From QWHO01 sp021404945 (GTDB lineage Bacteria > Vulcanimicrobiota > Xenobia > Xenobiales > QWHO01): a DNA stretch of 64,000 nt. The notes beneath the pieces were generated by a model. The model was not told the DNA's origin. It saw only the letters and a program-made list of their open reading frames with translations, and searched no databases. This document shows, in pieces, positions 42,991-51,938 of this stretch; position 1 is the first letter of the stretch, and every line of letters starts with the position of its first letter. The DNA is taken from positions 8,554 through 72,553 of the forward strand of contig CAUJEN010000140.1 of assembly GCA_963169765.1 (NCBI GenBank). Direction: 5' to 3'. The position numbers and the translations under genes are program-made.

Positions 42991-44781
42991 TCACATCTCC
43001 AGGCTGAACGAGACCTGCCCGTCCTCCGACCGGATGCGTCGCAGCATGCCCACCGAGGTCTTCAGCTCCTCGGTGCCGGCCTGATCGAACCACTCGGTCA
43101 GTCGCTGGGTGTAGACCGCGTGGCGCTCGCTTGCCTCGCGCAGCTCTTTGCCCGAGCGCAGATAGTCCTCCACCAGCGTGCGAAACTGCAGGGTAGCGCT
43201 GGCCTGAGCGCGTGACTGAAGGTGCAGCAACGGACTGGGGTAGAGGCCCGACTCGAGATCGAACTCGCAGCGGCAGGGAAGGTGCGAGGTGACCTGGGGT
43301 AGCCGGGCCCGGATCTTGGCGCAGCTCATCGGGTTGCCGCGCAAGCGGCTCTTGAGATACAGGCTGGCATCGAGCTCGGGAGCTTTGCGCAAGAGCACGT
43401 TGACTGCCTGCGGGCCGGTCTCCAGATGTCCCAGCGTGTGGATGACCACCCGCGCCTCATCGTGGTTGAGCTGGTTGTGATAGAGAGCCTTCTCGGCCAG
43501 CGCGCGCAGCACGCAGCACCGTGCCAGCAGATTCTGGGTGGTCAGGTCGGAGTCGAAGTGATAGTCGAAAAAGGCCGCTCGTGGGTCGGCGGGCCGGGCC
43601 GGCTGGCCGGGAGCCAGCTCCTCCCCGGTCTCCGCGTCGCTCTCGCTGACGCGCTCGAGATAGGCTCGAATCTCGTCCATCTCGATGGTCCGAAGCACGA
43701 GAATCCAGGTGTAGGGCTTTTCGATGGGCAGGCCGAGCTCGTCGAGGAACTCGCCCTTGCGGCCGGTGACCCGGTGCACGCCCAGGGGCAGCTTGATGAG
43801 GTTGCCCAGCCCGTCGGGTGGAACATCGACCTGCTTGGGGAAAACCTCGAGGCCGACTCCCGCGGGGGGAGGCCCGGCTCTTTTGGCGACGGCCGTCGCC
43901 AGACGGCGGGCCACGCGCGCCGGGATGGGCTGGGCGAAAAGGAACCAGATGTGAAAGCCTTTGAAGCCACTTTCCTCGAGGTAGAGAATGAGCCCTGACT
44001 CGAGGCACATTTTGAGGGCATAGACACGAAGCTCGCGCAGGCGCTCGAAGGCTTCCTTGTTGGAGGCGCGGGTCAAGAAATCTCGGGGCAGGTCAAGGTC
44101 GATGGCCGCGAAGTTCACGGTGTTGTCGACGCGCAGCACGTAGTTGCCCACCGTGTGACGACCGAGCAGGTGGCCGCGCGCGACCTGAGGGGTGAAGGGC
44201 TCATGGATGGGGGAGTAGCCGGTTTCCCCCTGCGGATTGGCCCACTGGCGGGCATAGACTCCTTCCCGACCTGAGAAGAGGTGGGTGAAGCGCGCCACGA
44301 CCGCTTCGCCAGGCTCGTCCACGGTTGCCTCGCGCACCGCGGCCGGGCGCTCGCGGGCCAGCGCCTGAAAGCGTTTGTCGCCGGTGGCCTGCTCGGCCTG
44401 CTCGTAAACCTGCCGGGCCTCCTCGTGTCGCTCCAGGCTGGCCAGGGCGGCCCCCAGCTCCTCCCAGGCCTCCACGTCGGAGGGGGTGCGCTCGGTAAGC
44501 ACTTTCCAGCACTTGAGGGCTCGCTTGTAGCGCCCGCCGTCGGTATGAACCTGACCCAGACGTCGCAAGAGCTCGAGGCGGTCAGGCGCCAGCGCGAAGG
44601 CCCGGTTCAGCTCCACCACGAGTCGGGTATCCTGACCCAGCTCCTGGCACAGGTCGGCTACCCGAACATGCAGGTCGGCGCTCTCGCAGCCATCGGTGCG
44701 AAGCGTATCGAGCTTCTCCCGGGCCTGCTCCTCCTGGCCCTGGCGAAGCAGCGACTCGATGGAGGTGACCAGCGCATCCAT
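42991..44781 (-). CDS. CRISPR-associated primase-polymerase (CAPP) with N-terminal TPRs
   Basis: 596 residues. TPR-like helices cover 1-140. The archaeo-eukaryotic primase core (160-370) has AAIDLDLP (D228, D230), GFKGFHIWFLF (H277) and LIKLPLGVHRVTG (328-340), the three AEP motifs. A C-terminal helical region has a Cys set (CC near 417, MSC, and CRC), which could bind Zn or an Fe-S cluster as in primase large subunits. CAPPs next to Cas1-Cas2 have been shown in other bacteria to synthesise primers/DNA and are thought to process or repair prespacers. First gene of the adaptation operon. Confidence 0.9.
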   Translation of the reverse strand: MDALVTSIESLLRQGQEEQAREKLDTLRTDGCESADLHVRVADLCQELGQDTRLVVELNRAFALAPDRLELLRRLGQVHTDGGRYKRALKCWKVLTERTPSDVEAWEELGAALASLERHEEARQVYEQAEQATGDKRFQALARERPAAVREATVDEPGEAVVARFTHLFSGREGVYARQWANPQGETGYSPIHEPFTPQVARGHLLGRHTVGNYVLRVDNTVNFAAIDLDLPRDFLTRASNKEAFERLRELRVYALKMCLESGLILYLEESGFKGFHIWFLFAQPIPARVARRLATAVAKRAGPPPAGVGLEVFPKQVDVPPDGLGNLIKLPLGVHRVTGRKGEFLDELGLPIEKPYTWILVLRTIEMDEIRAYLERVSESDAETGEELAPGQPARPADPRAAFFDYHFDSDLTTQNLLARCCVLRALAEKALYHNQLNHDEARVVIHTLGHLETGPQAVNVLLRKAPELDASLYLKSRLRGNPMSCAKIRARLPQVTSHLPCRCEFDLESGLYPSPLLHLQSRAQASATLQFRTLVEDYLRSGKELREASERHAVYTQRLTEWFDQAGTEELKTSVGMLRRIRSEDGQVSFSLEM

Positions 44782-44856
44782 CCTGCAAGCCTAACGGAGC
44801 GATACGTCATCTGGTGTCGTTGAAGGCGATTCAGCCACGGCCCAGAAGAGTCGAAA

Positions 44857-45873
44857 ATGCTCTCGACCCGCGCCAACTGGTCCGAGGAGGCTTATGAGCA
44901 AGCCATCGAATGCTGGCTCGGGGCTCCTGGCCATGCCGAGGAGCTTTATCGCACTTCGGTGTTCCCGCTGGCCTGCGAAAGGATGCGTCGACTCCGCAGC
45001 GAGGTCGAGCCGCTCGAGCTTCTTTTCGTTCCCGTGGGCACCCAGCCTTACGCCCCGATCCTGGCCGTGCTGGCCAACCCCAGCCGGCTGGTTGCTTTGC
45101 TCGAGTCCGATGAGTCGCACAGCTACGGCATGCTGGTCGAGCAAGCCCTGGCGGGCGAGACCCTCTTCCTGCACACCCGCATTTCTCCCACCGACTTTGC
45201 CGACATCAGCGAGAAGATGCGCGCCGTCTACGAGACGCAGGGCCTCCCTCAACGCGTGGGGGCCGATCTGACCGGAGGCACCAAGCCGATGACTGCGACC
45301 GTGGCGGGCGTCGGGAGCCTGTTCGGCTGGCGTCTGTTCTATCTGGCCGGCCAGTATGTCCGAGAGCGCTCGGGCTTTGCGCATCACGAGCGGGTTCTCG
45401 AGCTGCCGAGCCTGCTCGACCTTTTCGGCAGTCGGCGTCGCCTGAGCGCCCTGACCCTGCTCAAAGCACGGGCCTTTCGGGCGGCGGCCGACGAGTTGAA
45501 AGAGCTGATCAAAGAGAGCGGTGCTTCGCAGACAGACCGGCTCTTGCTGCACCTCGCGCAGGCCGCCGCCGCGCTGCGCGAAGGGAAGGTGCGCGCGGTA
45601 GCCCGCCTGGCTCCGGGCCTGGCGCGCGCGGTTGGAGACCCGCTGCCCGAGCGCACGCTCAGGTTGCTGCGCAGCGCCGCGGAGGGCTGCGCAAGCAGCC
45701 AGAGGTCGCTCCTTTCCTGCGGGGCCAGGATTCTCCGGCGCGAGGGCGACCTGCTGGGGGCTCGCGGTCTGGAAGAGCTGGCTCAGCCAGAGACCGGGAT
45801 GCTGCCGGCTCTTGCGCCGCTTGATCGGCTTCTGGGCCGCGGCCTGACCGGAGTGGTCGAGAAGCTGGGCTGA
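44857..45873 (+). CDS. CARF-domain protein coupled to SF1 helicase
   Basis: 338 residues, ATG with AGAAGAG upstream, divergent from CAPP with 75 bases between. The CARF motif GADLTGGTKPMTAT (137-145 core) and LLFVPVGTQPYAPI are clear. The C-terminal third is helical (ALTLLKARAFRAAADELKEL onward) without HEPN R-x4-6-H or PD-(D/E)XK residues, so it has no obvious effector of its own. Its stop overlaps the helicase start by one base (TGATG). It may regulate the helicase in response to a cyclic oligonucleotide. Confidence 0.85.
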   Translation: MLSTRANWSEEAYEQAIECWLGAPGHAEELYRTSVFPLACERMRRLRSEVEPLELLFVPVGTQPYAPILAVLANPSRLVALLESDESHSYGMLVEQALAGETLFLHTRISPTDFADISEKMRAVYETQGLPQRVGADLTGGTKPMTATVAGVGSLFGWRLFYLAGQYVRERSGFAHHERVLELPSLLDLFGSRRRLSALTLLKARAFRAAADELKELIKESGASQTDRLLLHLAQAAAALREGKVRAVARLAPGLARAVGDPLPERTLRLLRSAAEGCASSQRSLLSCGARILRREGDLLGARGLEELAQPETGMLPALAPLDRLLGRGLTGVVEKLG

Positions 45874-47777
45874 TGCCGGGTTGGAGGCCGCGTCCAAGAA
45901 TCCCCGTCGATGACTCTTTCGCGGGGCTGTTGCAAGCGCTGGAGTCCGAGAAGGAAGAGATTCGCCCCACGAAGCTCGAGCTTGAGGCTTGCTCGCCTCT
46001 GGGGGTCACGGACTTCGTGCTGCGGGTTCATCCAGCTTATGTGCGCCAGCTGCGTGACGACCACGAAGGCTGGACGGCAGCTGGCGAGAAGTCCGCCGGG
46101 GGCTATCCGTGGGCCGGCGACGTCATCAATGTGGATACCGATGCGGGGCTCCTGGTCGTGCGCAAGACCGGCGGAGGCCTCCAGCCCGTGGCCGGTCGAC
46201 CGATCTTTCTCTATGAGCCCGATTACCAGGCTCTGGTGCGCCGCTGGGTCATGGAGCGGTTGAAGAGCCCGCTTCCCGAGCCTTACCACCAGTTGACCCG
46301 CAATGCCTGGGAGAGCCTTGCTTCCCCGGCCGAGATTTTGACCTGGGCGGCCAGAGACACGGCCCTCCGTCCTGCGCAGCGGACGGCCGTGGCCGCCGCC
46401 GGCGGGTCGGTAGCCCTGATCTGGGGCCCGCCGGGCACGGGAAAGACCTTCACGCTGGGGGCGGCAGCGGCCGCTCTCTCTTTGAGTGGCCGCAAGGTGC
46501 TGGTGCTGGCTCCGACGAACTCGGCTGCCGACCAGGCCACGCTGGCTATCGACGACGCCCGAAACCGTTTGCTCGCGCCCCTTGAGACAGGCGAGCTCTT
46601 GCGGCCCGGCCGCCCCACCCACCCCGACCTCGAGTCGCGCGCCCATCTTCTGGCCTGGACCTCTGCCCTCAGGGAGGCTTCCCGGGGGATCCGGTCGCTG
46701 CGCGAGACGGTCGCCGAGCTGCAGAAGGAAGTGCTGAGAACCTTCGGCCCCGATCGCGAGGGGGTCAATCACCGTCTCGGCTCATTGAAGGACCAGCTGC
46801 GTCAGTCCGAGGAGATGCGCGGCCGCAAGCTCTGGCAGCTGGCTCGCGAGGCCCGCATGATCGTCACCACTCTGACCGCCGGCCTGCACCATCCAGAGGT
46901 GTTGAAGGTGCTGCAGATGGGCTCGATGGCCCTGTTCCTGGATGAGGCCAGCATGGTCTCACGCTACGCTCTGGTTCCTTTCCTCAGTACCTCACCTGAG
47001 CACCTGGCTCTGTTCGGCGATTTTCGCCAGCTGGGCCCGATCCGCCGCAATGACAACCCCAACGACGCGAACTCGCTCCACTGGGTGGGCGACTCGTGCT
47101 TCGACCTGGTGGGCGCTCGGACCGAGAGCGACCTGAGCCGCCTGGAGAAGCGGGGGAGCCTGGTGATGCTTACCGATCAGAACCGCTGTCATGACGGCCT
47201 CTGCCAGCCGCTGTCGCGGGCCTTCTATCGGGGCAAGCTGACGACGCTCGGCAGTCCCCCGCTCCCTCCGCTCATTTCCGGGTGGCCGGCCGGGGCTCAC
47301 CTCCTGGTCGATCCCTGGCAAAACGATCTCCCTGCGACCGCCCCCCATACCGTCAGCCAAGCAGTTGACAGGGCCAGCCATCGCTGCGAGCGCAGCGCCT
47401 GGATCTGCCTGCGCGTCGTCAGCCAGGTTTTGGAGCGCAGGCCGGAGACCAGCGTGCTCGTTCTTAGCCCTTTTCGTCTCCAGGCCGACTTGATGCGCAA
47501 GCTGGTGCGCGCTCATCTGTCCCACTTCCCTCAGGTTCGAGCAGGCACGGTGCACATCTCCCAGGGCCAGGAGGCCGACCTGGTCGTCTTCGACCCGGTC
47601 GAGCCTCGCCACGCCTGGTTCATGGGTAAGTTCGGCCAGCGTGAGATCGAGCGGCTGCTCTGTGTTGCTTTCTCGCGAGCGCGCATCCAGATGGTCGTGG
47701 TGGGAAAGCAAGCCGAGATTCGCTCCAGCCCGCTGCTCGGGCTGCTGTGCCAGGCCGCTCAGCCGATGGCTCTTTGA
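45873..47777 (+). CDS. SF1 (UPF1/DNA2-like) helicase coupled to CARF protein
   Basis: 634 residues. Walker A GPPGTGKT (185-192), motif Ia LAPTNSAADQA, motif II LFLDEAS (357-360 for DEAS), motif III FGDFRQLGPI, motif IV-V LSPFRLQADLM and TVHISQGQEADLVVFD, motif VI AFSRARIQMVVVG: all helicase motifs are intact. Residues 1-165 contain a small beta domain. This is the AAA_11/AAA_12 class active on RNA or DNA. Expression is tied to the CARF gene by TGATG. The end overlaps the convergent TPR gene by 19 bases. Confidence 0.92.
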   Translation: MPGWRPRPRIPVDDSFAGLLQALESEKEEIRPTKLELEACSPLGVTDFVLRVHPAYVRQLRDDHEGWTAAGEKSAGGYPWAGDVINVDTDAGLLVVRKTGGGLQPVAGRPIFLYEPDYQALVRRWVMERLKSPLPEPYHQLTRNAWESLASPAEILTWAARDTALRPAQRTAVAAAGGSVALIWGPPGTGKTFTLGAAAAALSLSGRKVLVLAPTNSAADQATLAIDDARNRLLAPLETGELLRPGRPTHPDLESRAHLLAWTSALREASRGIRSLRETVAELQKEVLRTFGPDREGVNHRLGSLKDQLRQSEEMRGRKLWQLAREARMIVTTLTAGLHHPEVLKVLQMGSMALFLDEASMVSRYALVPFLSTSPEHLALFGDFRQLGPIRRNDNPNDANSLHWVGDSCFDLVGARTESDLSRLEKRGSLVMLTDQNRCHDGLCQPLSRAFYRGKLTTLGSPPLPPLISGWPAGAHLLVDPWQNDLPATAPHTVSQAVDRASHRCERSAWICLRVVSQVLERRPETSVLVLSPFRLQADLMRKLVRAHLSHFPQVRAGTVHISQGQEADLVVFDPVEPRHAWFMGKFGQREIERLLCVAFSRARIQMVVVGKQAEIRSSPLLGLLCQAAQPMAL

Positions 47778-49378
47778 GCAGCTTCCTCCAGTGCTTCCTT
47801 GAGCTCGCAGAGAGCGCCCCGGTTCTCCGGCGAGAGCTCGAGCAATCGCTCCACCACCACGAGAGCCCGGTCATACTGCTCGGTGGCGGCAAAGAATCCC
47901 AGCCACCCGCGGAGGTTGGGGATAGACCCGAGATCCAGGCGATCGGCCTGCTCGAGGTCCTGCCGGGCCGCTTCGAGCTCTTTTGTCTCGATCAGCACGG
48001 AGGCGCGAAACAGATAAGAGTAAGCCTCCTTGCTCTGGTGCTCCACCAGCCAGCAGGCCGGCTCCAGAGCCTCCTCCGGTCGACCGAGGGCGACCAGAGC
48101 CCGGCCGGCCACCAGGTGAGCCGGCGCAAAATCGGGAAACCTGGCCAGGGCCTCCCGGGCCTCCATCAGCGCCTCGGCGGCCTCGCCCATGCGCAGCAGG
48201 CAGGCGGCGATATCGGCCCGGGTGGCGGGGGTGTCATCTCGGGCCAGCGCATCGCGCAGGCAATAGAGCGCGTCCTCGGGATGCCCCTCCTGGAGCAGGG
48301 CCCTGGCAAATCCGAGCAAGGTCGGGAGGTGGGCGCTGGGAGAGAGGCACAGGGACTCGTCATAGGCATTGAGAGCCTCGCCGGGCCGCCCCAACCGTTG
48401 CAGAGCCTCTCCGCGCAGAGCCTGGGCCGGGGCGGCCAGCTCACCTTCGACAAGCTCGTCGAGCCGACCGAGCAGCGCCTCCAGGGGCTCGACCTGTGAG
48501 CCTGCCAGGGCCAGCTCGGCGGTCGCCCGGCCCAGTCGCGCATCGGGGTCGTCGGGTAGCTCCTGGAAGGCCACCAGAGCCTCTTGCGCGTGCCCGGCCC
48601 TGAGGGTGCACCAGGCCAGACGCCGGCTGGCGTCTTGAGCATGCGATAGGACGGCTGCATAATCTTCTCGTGCGGCCTCGAGCTGGCCCGAGCGCTCGAG
48701 AATCTCAGCTCGAAGCCACCTCCATCTCCAGTCGTCGCCTTGCGCCTGGACGGCCCGGTTGGCCAGCTCGACGGCGCCAGGGCGCCGGGCCAGGAAGTGC
48801 AGGAACGCAGCGCAGATGAGGCCGGCCGGCGTGTCAGGGAGATTTCCCAGGGCCAGAAGATTCTTCGGAGCCCGATTCAACTCGCACGACTCGAAGGGCT
48901 CGTCGGTGAGCCTGAGCCAATCCTCCACGGCAGCCTCAAAGCGACCCAGGCCAGTTCGTGCCAGGGCGCGCCAGGCGAAGGCTCCCCTCCGGCCCGAAAG
49001 CGGGTCGAGCAGCCGGCTCAGATCGGTCTCGGCCTCGGCGTATCGGCCCAGATCGAGCTGTGCCTGGGCGCGCGAGGCCAGCGCTGAAGGATAGTCTGGC
49101 TCTTCGTCGAGGAGGGCAGTCAGCTCGCTCAGACCGGCTTCGTGCTGCTCCAGGCCAAGCAGCGCCAGGGCTCGGCGGCGGCGGACGGACCGAGATTTCG
49201 GCTCGCGCCGAAGAGCCTCATCCAGGTCTTCCAGAGCTTCCTGATGGCGATCGAGATTGAGCAGGATGGATCCTCGATGCTCGTACAGCCCGGGCAGCTC
49301 GGGGCAGACCCGGGTCAGAATCTGCAGCGAATCCAGAGCCCGGTCCGGCCGCCGAATTTTGGCCTGGGTCCCGGCCAG
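47759..49378 (-). CDS. TPR protein, C-terminal part of a frameshifted gene
   Basis: About 540 residues of TPR-like helices from the point where the reading frame becomes coding (LAGTQAKIRRPDRALDSLQ). The open frame extends to 49450 but upstream residues are not protein-like. One extra base near 49379 would join it to the preceding frame (HHRARFL then LAGTQAK), giving a single protein of about 908 residues. The repeats are regular (DLDEALRREPKSRSVRRRRALALLG and others). Cytoplasmic scaffold role is inferred. Confidence 0.7.
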   Translation of the reverse strand: MAGTQAKIRRPDRALDSLQILTRVCPELPGLYEHRGSILLNLDRHQEALEDLDEALRREPKSRSVRRRRALALLGLEQHEAGLSELTALLDEEPDYPSALASRAQAQLDLGRYAEAETDLSRLLDPLSGRRGAFAWRALARTGLGRFEAAVEDWLRLTDEPFESCELNRAPKNLLALGNLPDTPAGLICAAFLHFLARRPGAVELANRAVQAQGDDWRWRWLRAEILERSGQLEAAREDYAAVLSHAQDASRRLAWCTLRAGHAQEALVAFQELPDDPDARLGRATAELALAGSQVEPLEALLGRLDELVEGELAAPAQALRGEALQRLGRPGEALNAYDESLCLSPSAHLPTLLGFARALLQEGHPEDALYCLRDALARDDTPATRADIAACLLRMGEAAEALMEAREALARFPDFAPAHLVAGRALVALGRPEEALEPACWLVEHQSKEAYSYLFRASVLIETKELEAARQDLEQADRLDLGSIPNLRGWLGFFAATEQYDRALVVVERLLELSPENRGALCELKEALEEAAQRAIG

Positions 49379-50481
49379 AGGAAGCGCGCCCTGTGGTGGC
49401 CTGGCTCGAGAACGAGCAGGCGCTCGAGGTCGACGCAGGCAGCCCGCCATTGGCGCGAGTCTCCCAGGAGGCCGGCCCGCAGCTCGATTGCGTGGGGATT
49501 GCGGGGGTCTTCACGGAGGGCGAGACAGACATCCTCCATGGCCCCCCGCTGGTCGTTGCAGGCCGATCGAATGAGGGCGCGGCCGAGGTAGGTTTGCGAG
49601 CACTCCCTGAGACGAATGGCCTCGTTGGCGTGCTGGAGGGCTTGAGGATAGAGCTCGGCGCGCCGCTGAAGCTCGGCCAGGCGCAGGCGCAGGCCGGGCT
49701 CGGTCGGATCGGAGCCGACGCGCCTGAGATAATACCGATAGAAGGGCTCGGCCATCGCAAGCTGATCGAGATCGCTCAGGATTTCGGCCTCGACGATCAG
49801 CGCCTGGAGATTGCCCGGTAAGAGCACCCGGGCGCTCTGCGCGTCGGCCAGGGCCTGCTCGTAGGCTTGCACACCGGCGAAGGATCGGGCCCGGGCCAGG
49901 TATTCTTTCCCGGTATTCGCCGGCAGGTCGGCGATTGCGGCTACCTTCCTCTTTCTCAGCCCTTCTGCAAGAAGGGGCAACAGCGGGAACGGATCGGTCG
50001 GGTCGCCCGGCGCAGACCGTTCGGGGCGAGTGCGTGGCCGGTAGAGCGTCTGAATGACCTGGCGCAGGAAGGCCTCGTACTGCAGGTCTAGCATCGGTCC
50101 CCAGTTCAGGCGCGAGCCATTCCCCAGCCACTCCGCCAGGTAGGGGGGGCTATCCTGGCTCCTCTCCAGCACGAGGTAGCGGTGGATTCGACCGTCTTGC
50201 GCCCAGACCGCGGCTGCATAGTAGGCCTCCAGGCTCTTGACCGGAGGAGGGAACACGAACAGGGCCAGGTGGCAGTCGCCCTCGAGTTTCACGCAGGAGA
50301 CCTTGATCGGCTCGTCCCGGGGTACGTCCGCGCCCAGGGCGACCTCGGTCGCTTGCAAGAGGAAGGTGAAGGCTTCGCTGCCTTCGGCCAGGAGACTGGT
50401 GAACCAATCGAAGCGCTGAAACAGGAGCCCCGGCAGGATTCTGTGCTCAAACTGGTAGAGGTACCCGTGTCGCGAAGTCAT
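49315..50481 (-). CDS. TPR protein, N-terminal part of a frameshifted gene
   Basis: Starts at ATG 50481 with GGGAGG 6 bases upstream. Residues 1-155 are an unknown domain beginning MTSRHGYLYQFEHRILPGLL, with LALFVFPPPVKSLEAYYAAAVWA. TPR-like repeats begin at about 195 (KEYLARARSFAGVQAYEQAL). Coding character ends near 49380, and the last residues PRPKFGGRTGLW are out-of-frame. The stop at 49315 is therefore premature. The rest of the protein lies in the next frame. Confidence 0.7.
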   Translation of the reverse strand: MTSRHGYLYQFEHRILPGLLFQRFDWFTSLLAEGSEAFTFLLQATEVALGADVPRDEPIKVSCVKLEGDCHLALFVFPPPVKSLEAYYAAAVWAQDGRIHRYLVLERSQDSPPYLAEWLGNGSRLNWGPMLDLQYEAFLRQVIQTLYRPRTRPERSAPGDPTDPFPLLPLLAEGLRKRKVAAIADLPANTGKEYLARARSFAGVQAYEQALADAQSARVLLPGNLQALIVEAEILSDLDQLAMAEPFYRYYLRRVGSDPTEPGLRLRLAELQRRAELYPQALQHANEAIRLRECSQTYLGRALIRSACNDQRGAMEDVCLALREDPRNPHAIELRAGLLGDSRQWRAACVDLERLLVLEPGHHRARFLWPGPRPKFGGRTGLWIRCRF

Positions 50482-51048
50482 GCATCCTCCCTGACGTTGT
50501 GAAGTCATTGTAGCCGGCACGGGTGACAGCCAGTGTCGTTACGATTTCGCCGTCAGGCTGGTTCGCTCGCGAAGGTCCGTTGGGCGGGGGGCCCTCGCCC
50601 CCGAAGGAAGCGGGCTTTCTCCGGTGGGCGGCATCGCCGTGCTCTCGATACCTCAGTCGACTGGCGACGAGGACCTGGATCGAGCACAAAGGGAGCAAAC
50701 TGGGCACCCGGCTTCAGCCGCGGAAGGCCCGGTCCAGGCGCAGGACGATTATGTGCTTGGCTCGGCCTACGCGAGGAGGCGGAGGGCTTCCTGGCCCCCT
50801 CCCTGGACGGGCAGCCAGCGGCTCCCTTGTCGTGGTAGCAAAGAAGGTTCCCCTGTCAAAGAAGCCCTCCGATAGCTTGACAGAGGGGGGGGTCGAACGC
50901 AGTTTTGAAAGCCCAGCACTTCGGGAGCTGTTAAATGGGATGAAAATTCACTCATCTGGCGTTTTTTTGCCAGGAGAGTTATCCTGTGAAGAGGAATCCA
51001 ATCGAACGTCATTTCGAAAAAATCGAACAGAGGAAAGGTCACGAGTAA

Positions 51049-51357
51049 GTGCGGGTTGTTCCGGCAGAAAAAGGCCTGGTGCTCCACGTCCTGTGCTACT
51101 TCGACGAACAGGACCAGTTCTTCATTTGCCGTTGCTTGGACCTGGACGTGATCGGGTGCGGAAAGACCGCTGAAGAAGCTGACGCTGAGATGCGCGAGAA
51201 CGTAGAGGCGCATATCCAGTATGCGATTGACCACGACCTCGACATCTATCGGCCCGCCGATAAGGGCTTCTGGGACCTTTTTTACAAGGCGGCTGGGAGC
51301 ACCCTCAAGGGCAAGGAGCATCCCCACGAAGCGCGTTCGCTAGCCCTCGCCGTCTAG
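51049..51357 (+). CDS. hicB: HicB-like antitoxin
   Basis: 102 residues, GTG start. VLHVLCYFDEQDQFFICRCLDLDVIGCGKTAEEADAEMRENVEAHI has the HicB signature of a degraded RNase H-like fold (D-x-x-F-x-x-x-C-x-x-L-x-x-x-x-G-x-G-x-T-x-x-E-A). A C-terminal DNA-binding domain is short or absent. hicA follows two bases later. HicB binds and silences HicA. The preceding 50.5-51.05 kb interval shows no gene. Confidence 0.78.
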   Translation: MRVVPAEKGLVLHVLCYFDEQDQFFICRCLDLDVIGCGKTAEEADAEMRENVEAHIQYAIDHDLDIYRPADKGFWDLFYKAAGSTLKGKEHPHEARSLALAV

Positions 51358-51359
51358 CG

Positions 51360-51677
51360 TTGAAATTTCGAGAGCTTCGCAAGCTCCTTCGGGAGCACGA
51401 TGTCAAAGAGGATTCGGTGAAGGGAAAGGGCTCTCACCGAGCCTTCCGGCGCGGAGACACTTGGTACACCGTTCCGTTCCACGGCGACAACGAGGACGTA
51501 AAAATGCCGTACATACGCGAGCTGGAGAAGCTCTTTGGGGTCGATTTGCAGGGCAAGGCCAAAGCATCCAGGCCAGAGGCCAGGGAACCAGCGCCAGATA
51601 AAGACGCGAAGCCGCCCGCTCCGGACGAAGAGCAGGTCTCAGACCCGATTTCGGCTGTGCCGGACACACCGGCGTAG
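51360..51677 (+). CDS. hicA: HicA-like toxin with extended tail
   Basis: 105 residues, TTG start. FRELRKLLREHDVKEDSVKGKGSHRAFRR has the HicA dsRBD-like fold with the catalytic His in GKGSH. VPFHGDNEDVKMPYIRELEKLFGVD completes the domain. HicA cleaves mRNA. About 45 extra residues at the end are Ala/Pro/Asp/Lys-rich and not part of the domain. Confidence 0.78.
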   Translation: MKFRELRKLLREHDVKEDSVKGKGSHRAFRRGDTWYTVPFHGDNEDVKMPYIRELEKLFGVDLQGKAKASRPEAREPAPDKDAKPPAPDEEQVSDPISAVPDTPA

Positions 51678-51713
51678 CTTACCGTCCCAGTTCGTGACCT
51701 TCCCCTCAGCGCA

Positions 51714-51812
51714 CGGAGCTCCCGCTCCGGCTTCAACGTCTATGCCGGCCCGGTCGTCCAGGGCGAGGACCGAGAGCGGCTGCGCGGTCTGGTCCGCTAC
51801 CTGATGGGCGTT
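51714..51812 (+). pseudogene. IS91-type transposase remnant
   Basis: A short plus-strand stretch encodes GFNVYAGPVVQGEDRERLRG then LVRYLMG, which resembles the HAG-V-x-x-x-x-D-R-x-x-L-E-x-L-x-R-Y stretch of IS91-family (Y2) transposases. No start, flanking domains or terminal repeats remain. A shared 18-base piece of the 29.1 kb repeat lies just downstream (51847-51864). Confidence 0.4.
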
Positions 51813-51938
51813 CGTGCTGCAGGAACATCTGGCTCCTGGCGCATCGAACCTCGACCCGGCTGGCCACCGCCCAGCCATTTGTGGGCGTTTCGGGGCCGGG
51901 AAGATGCTTCCCACGCCCCGAGGAGGGTCACCGAAGGC

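Noticed and set aside
50523..51173. 216-codon plus-strand frame before hicB
   Set aside because: Low-complexity Gly/Arg/Ser composition, no recognisable domain, and it overlaps hicB out of frame.
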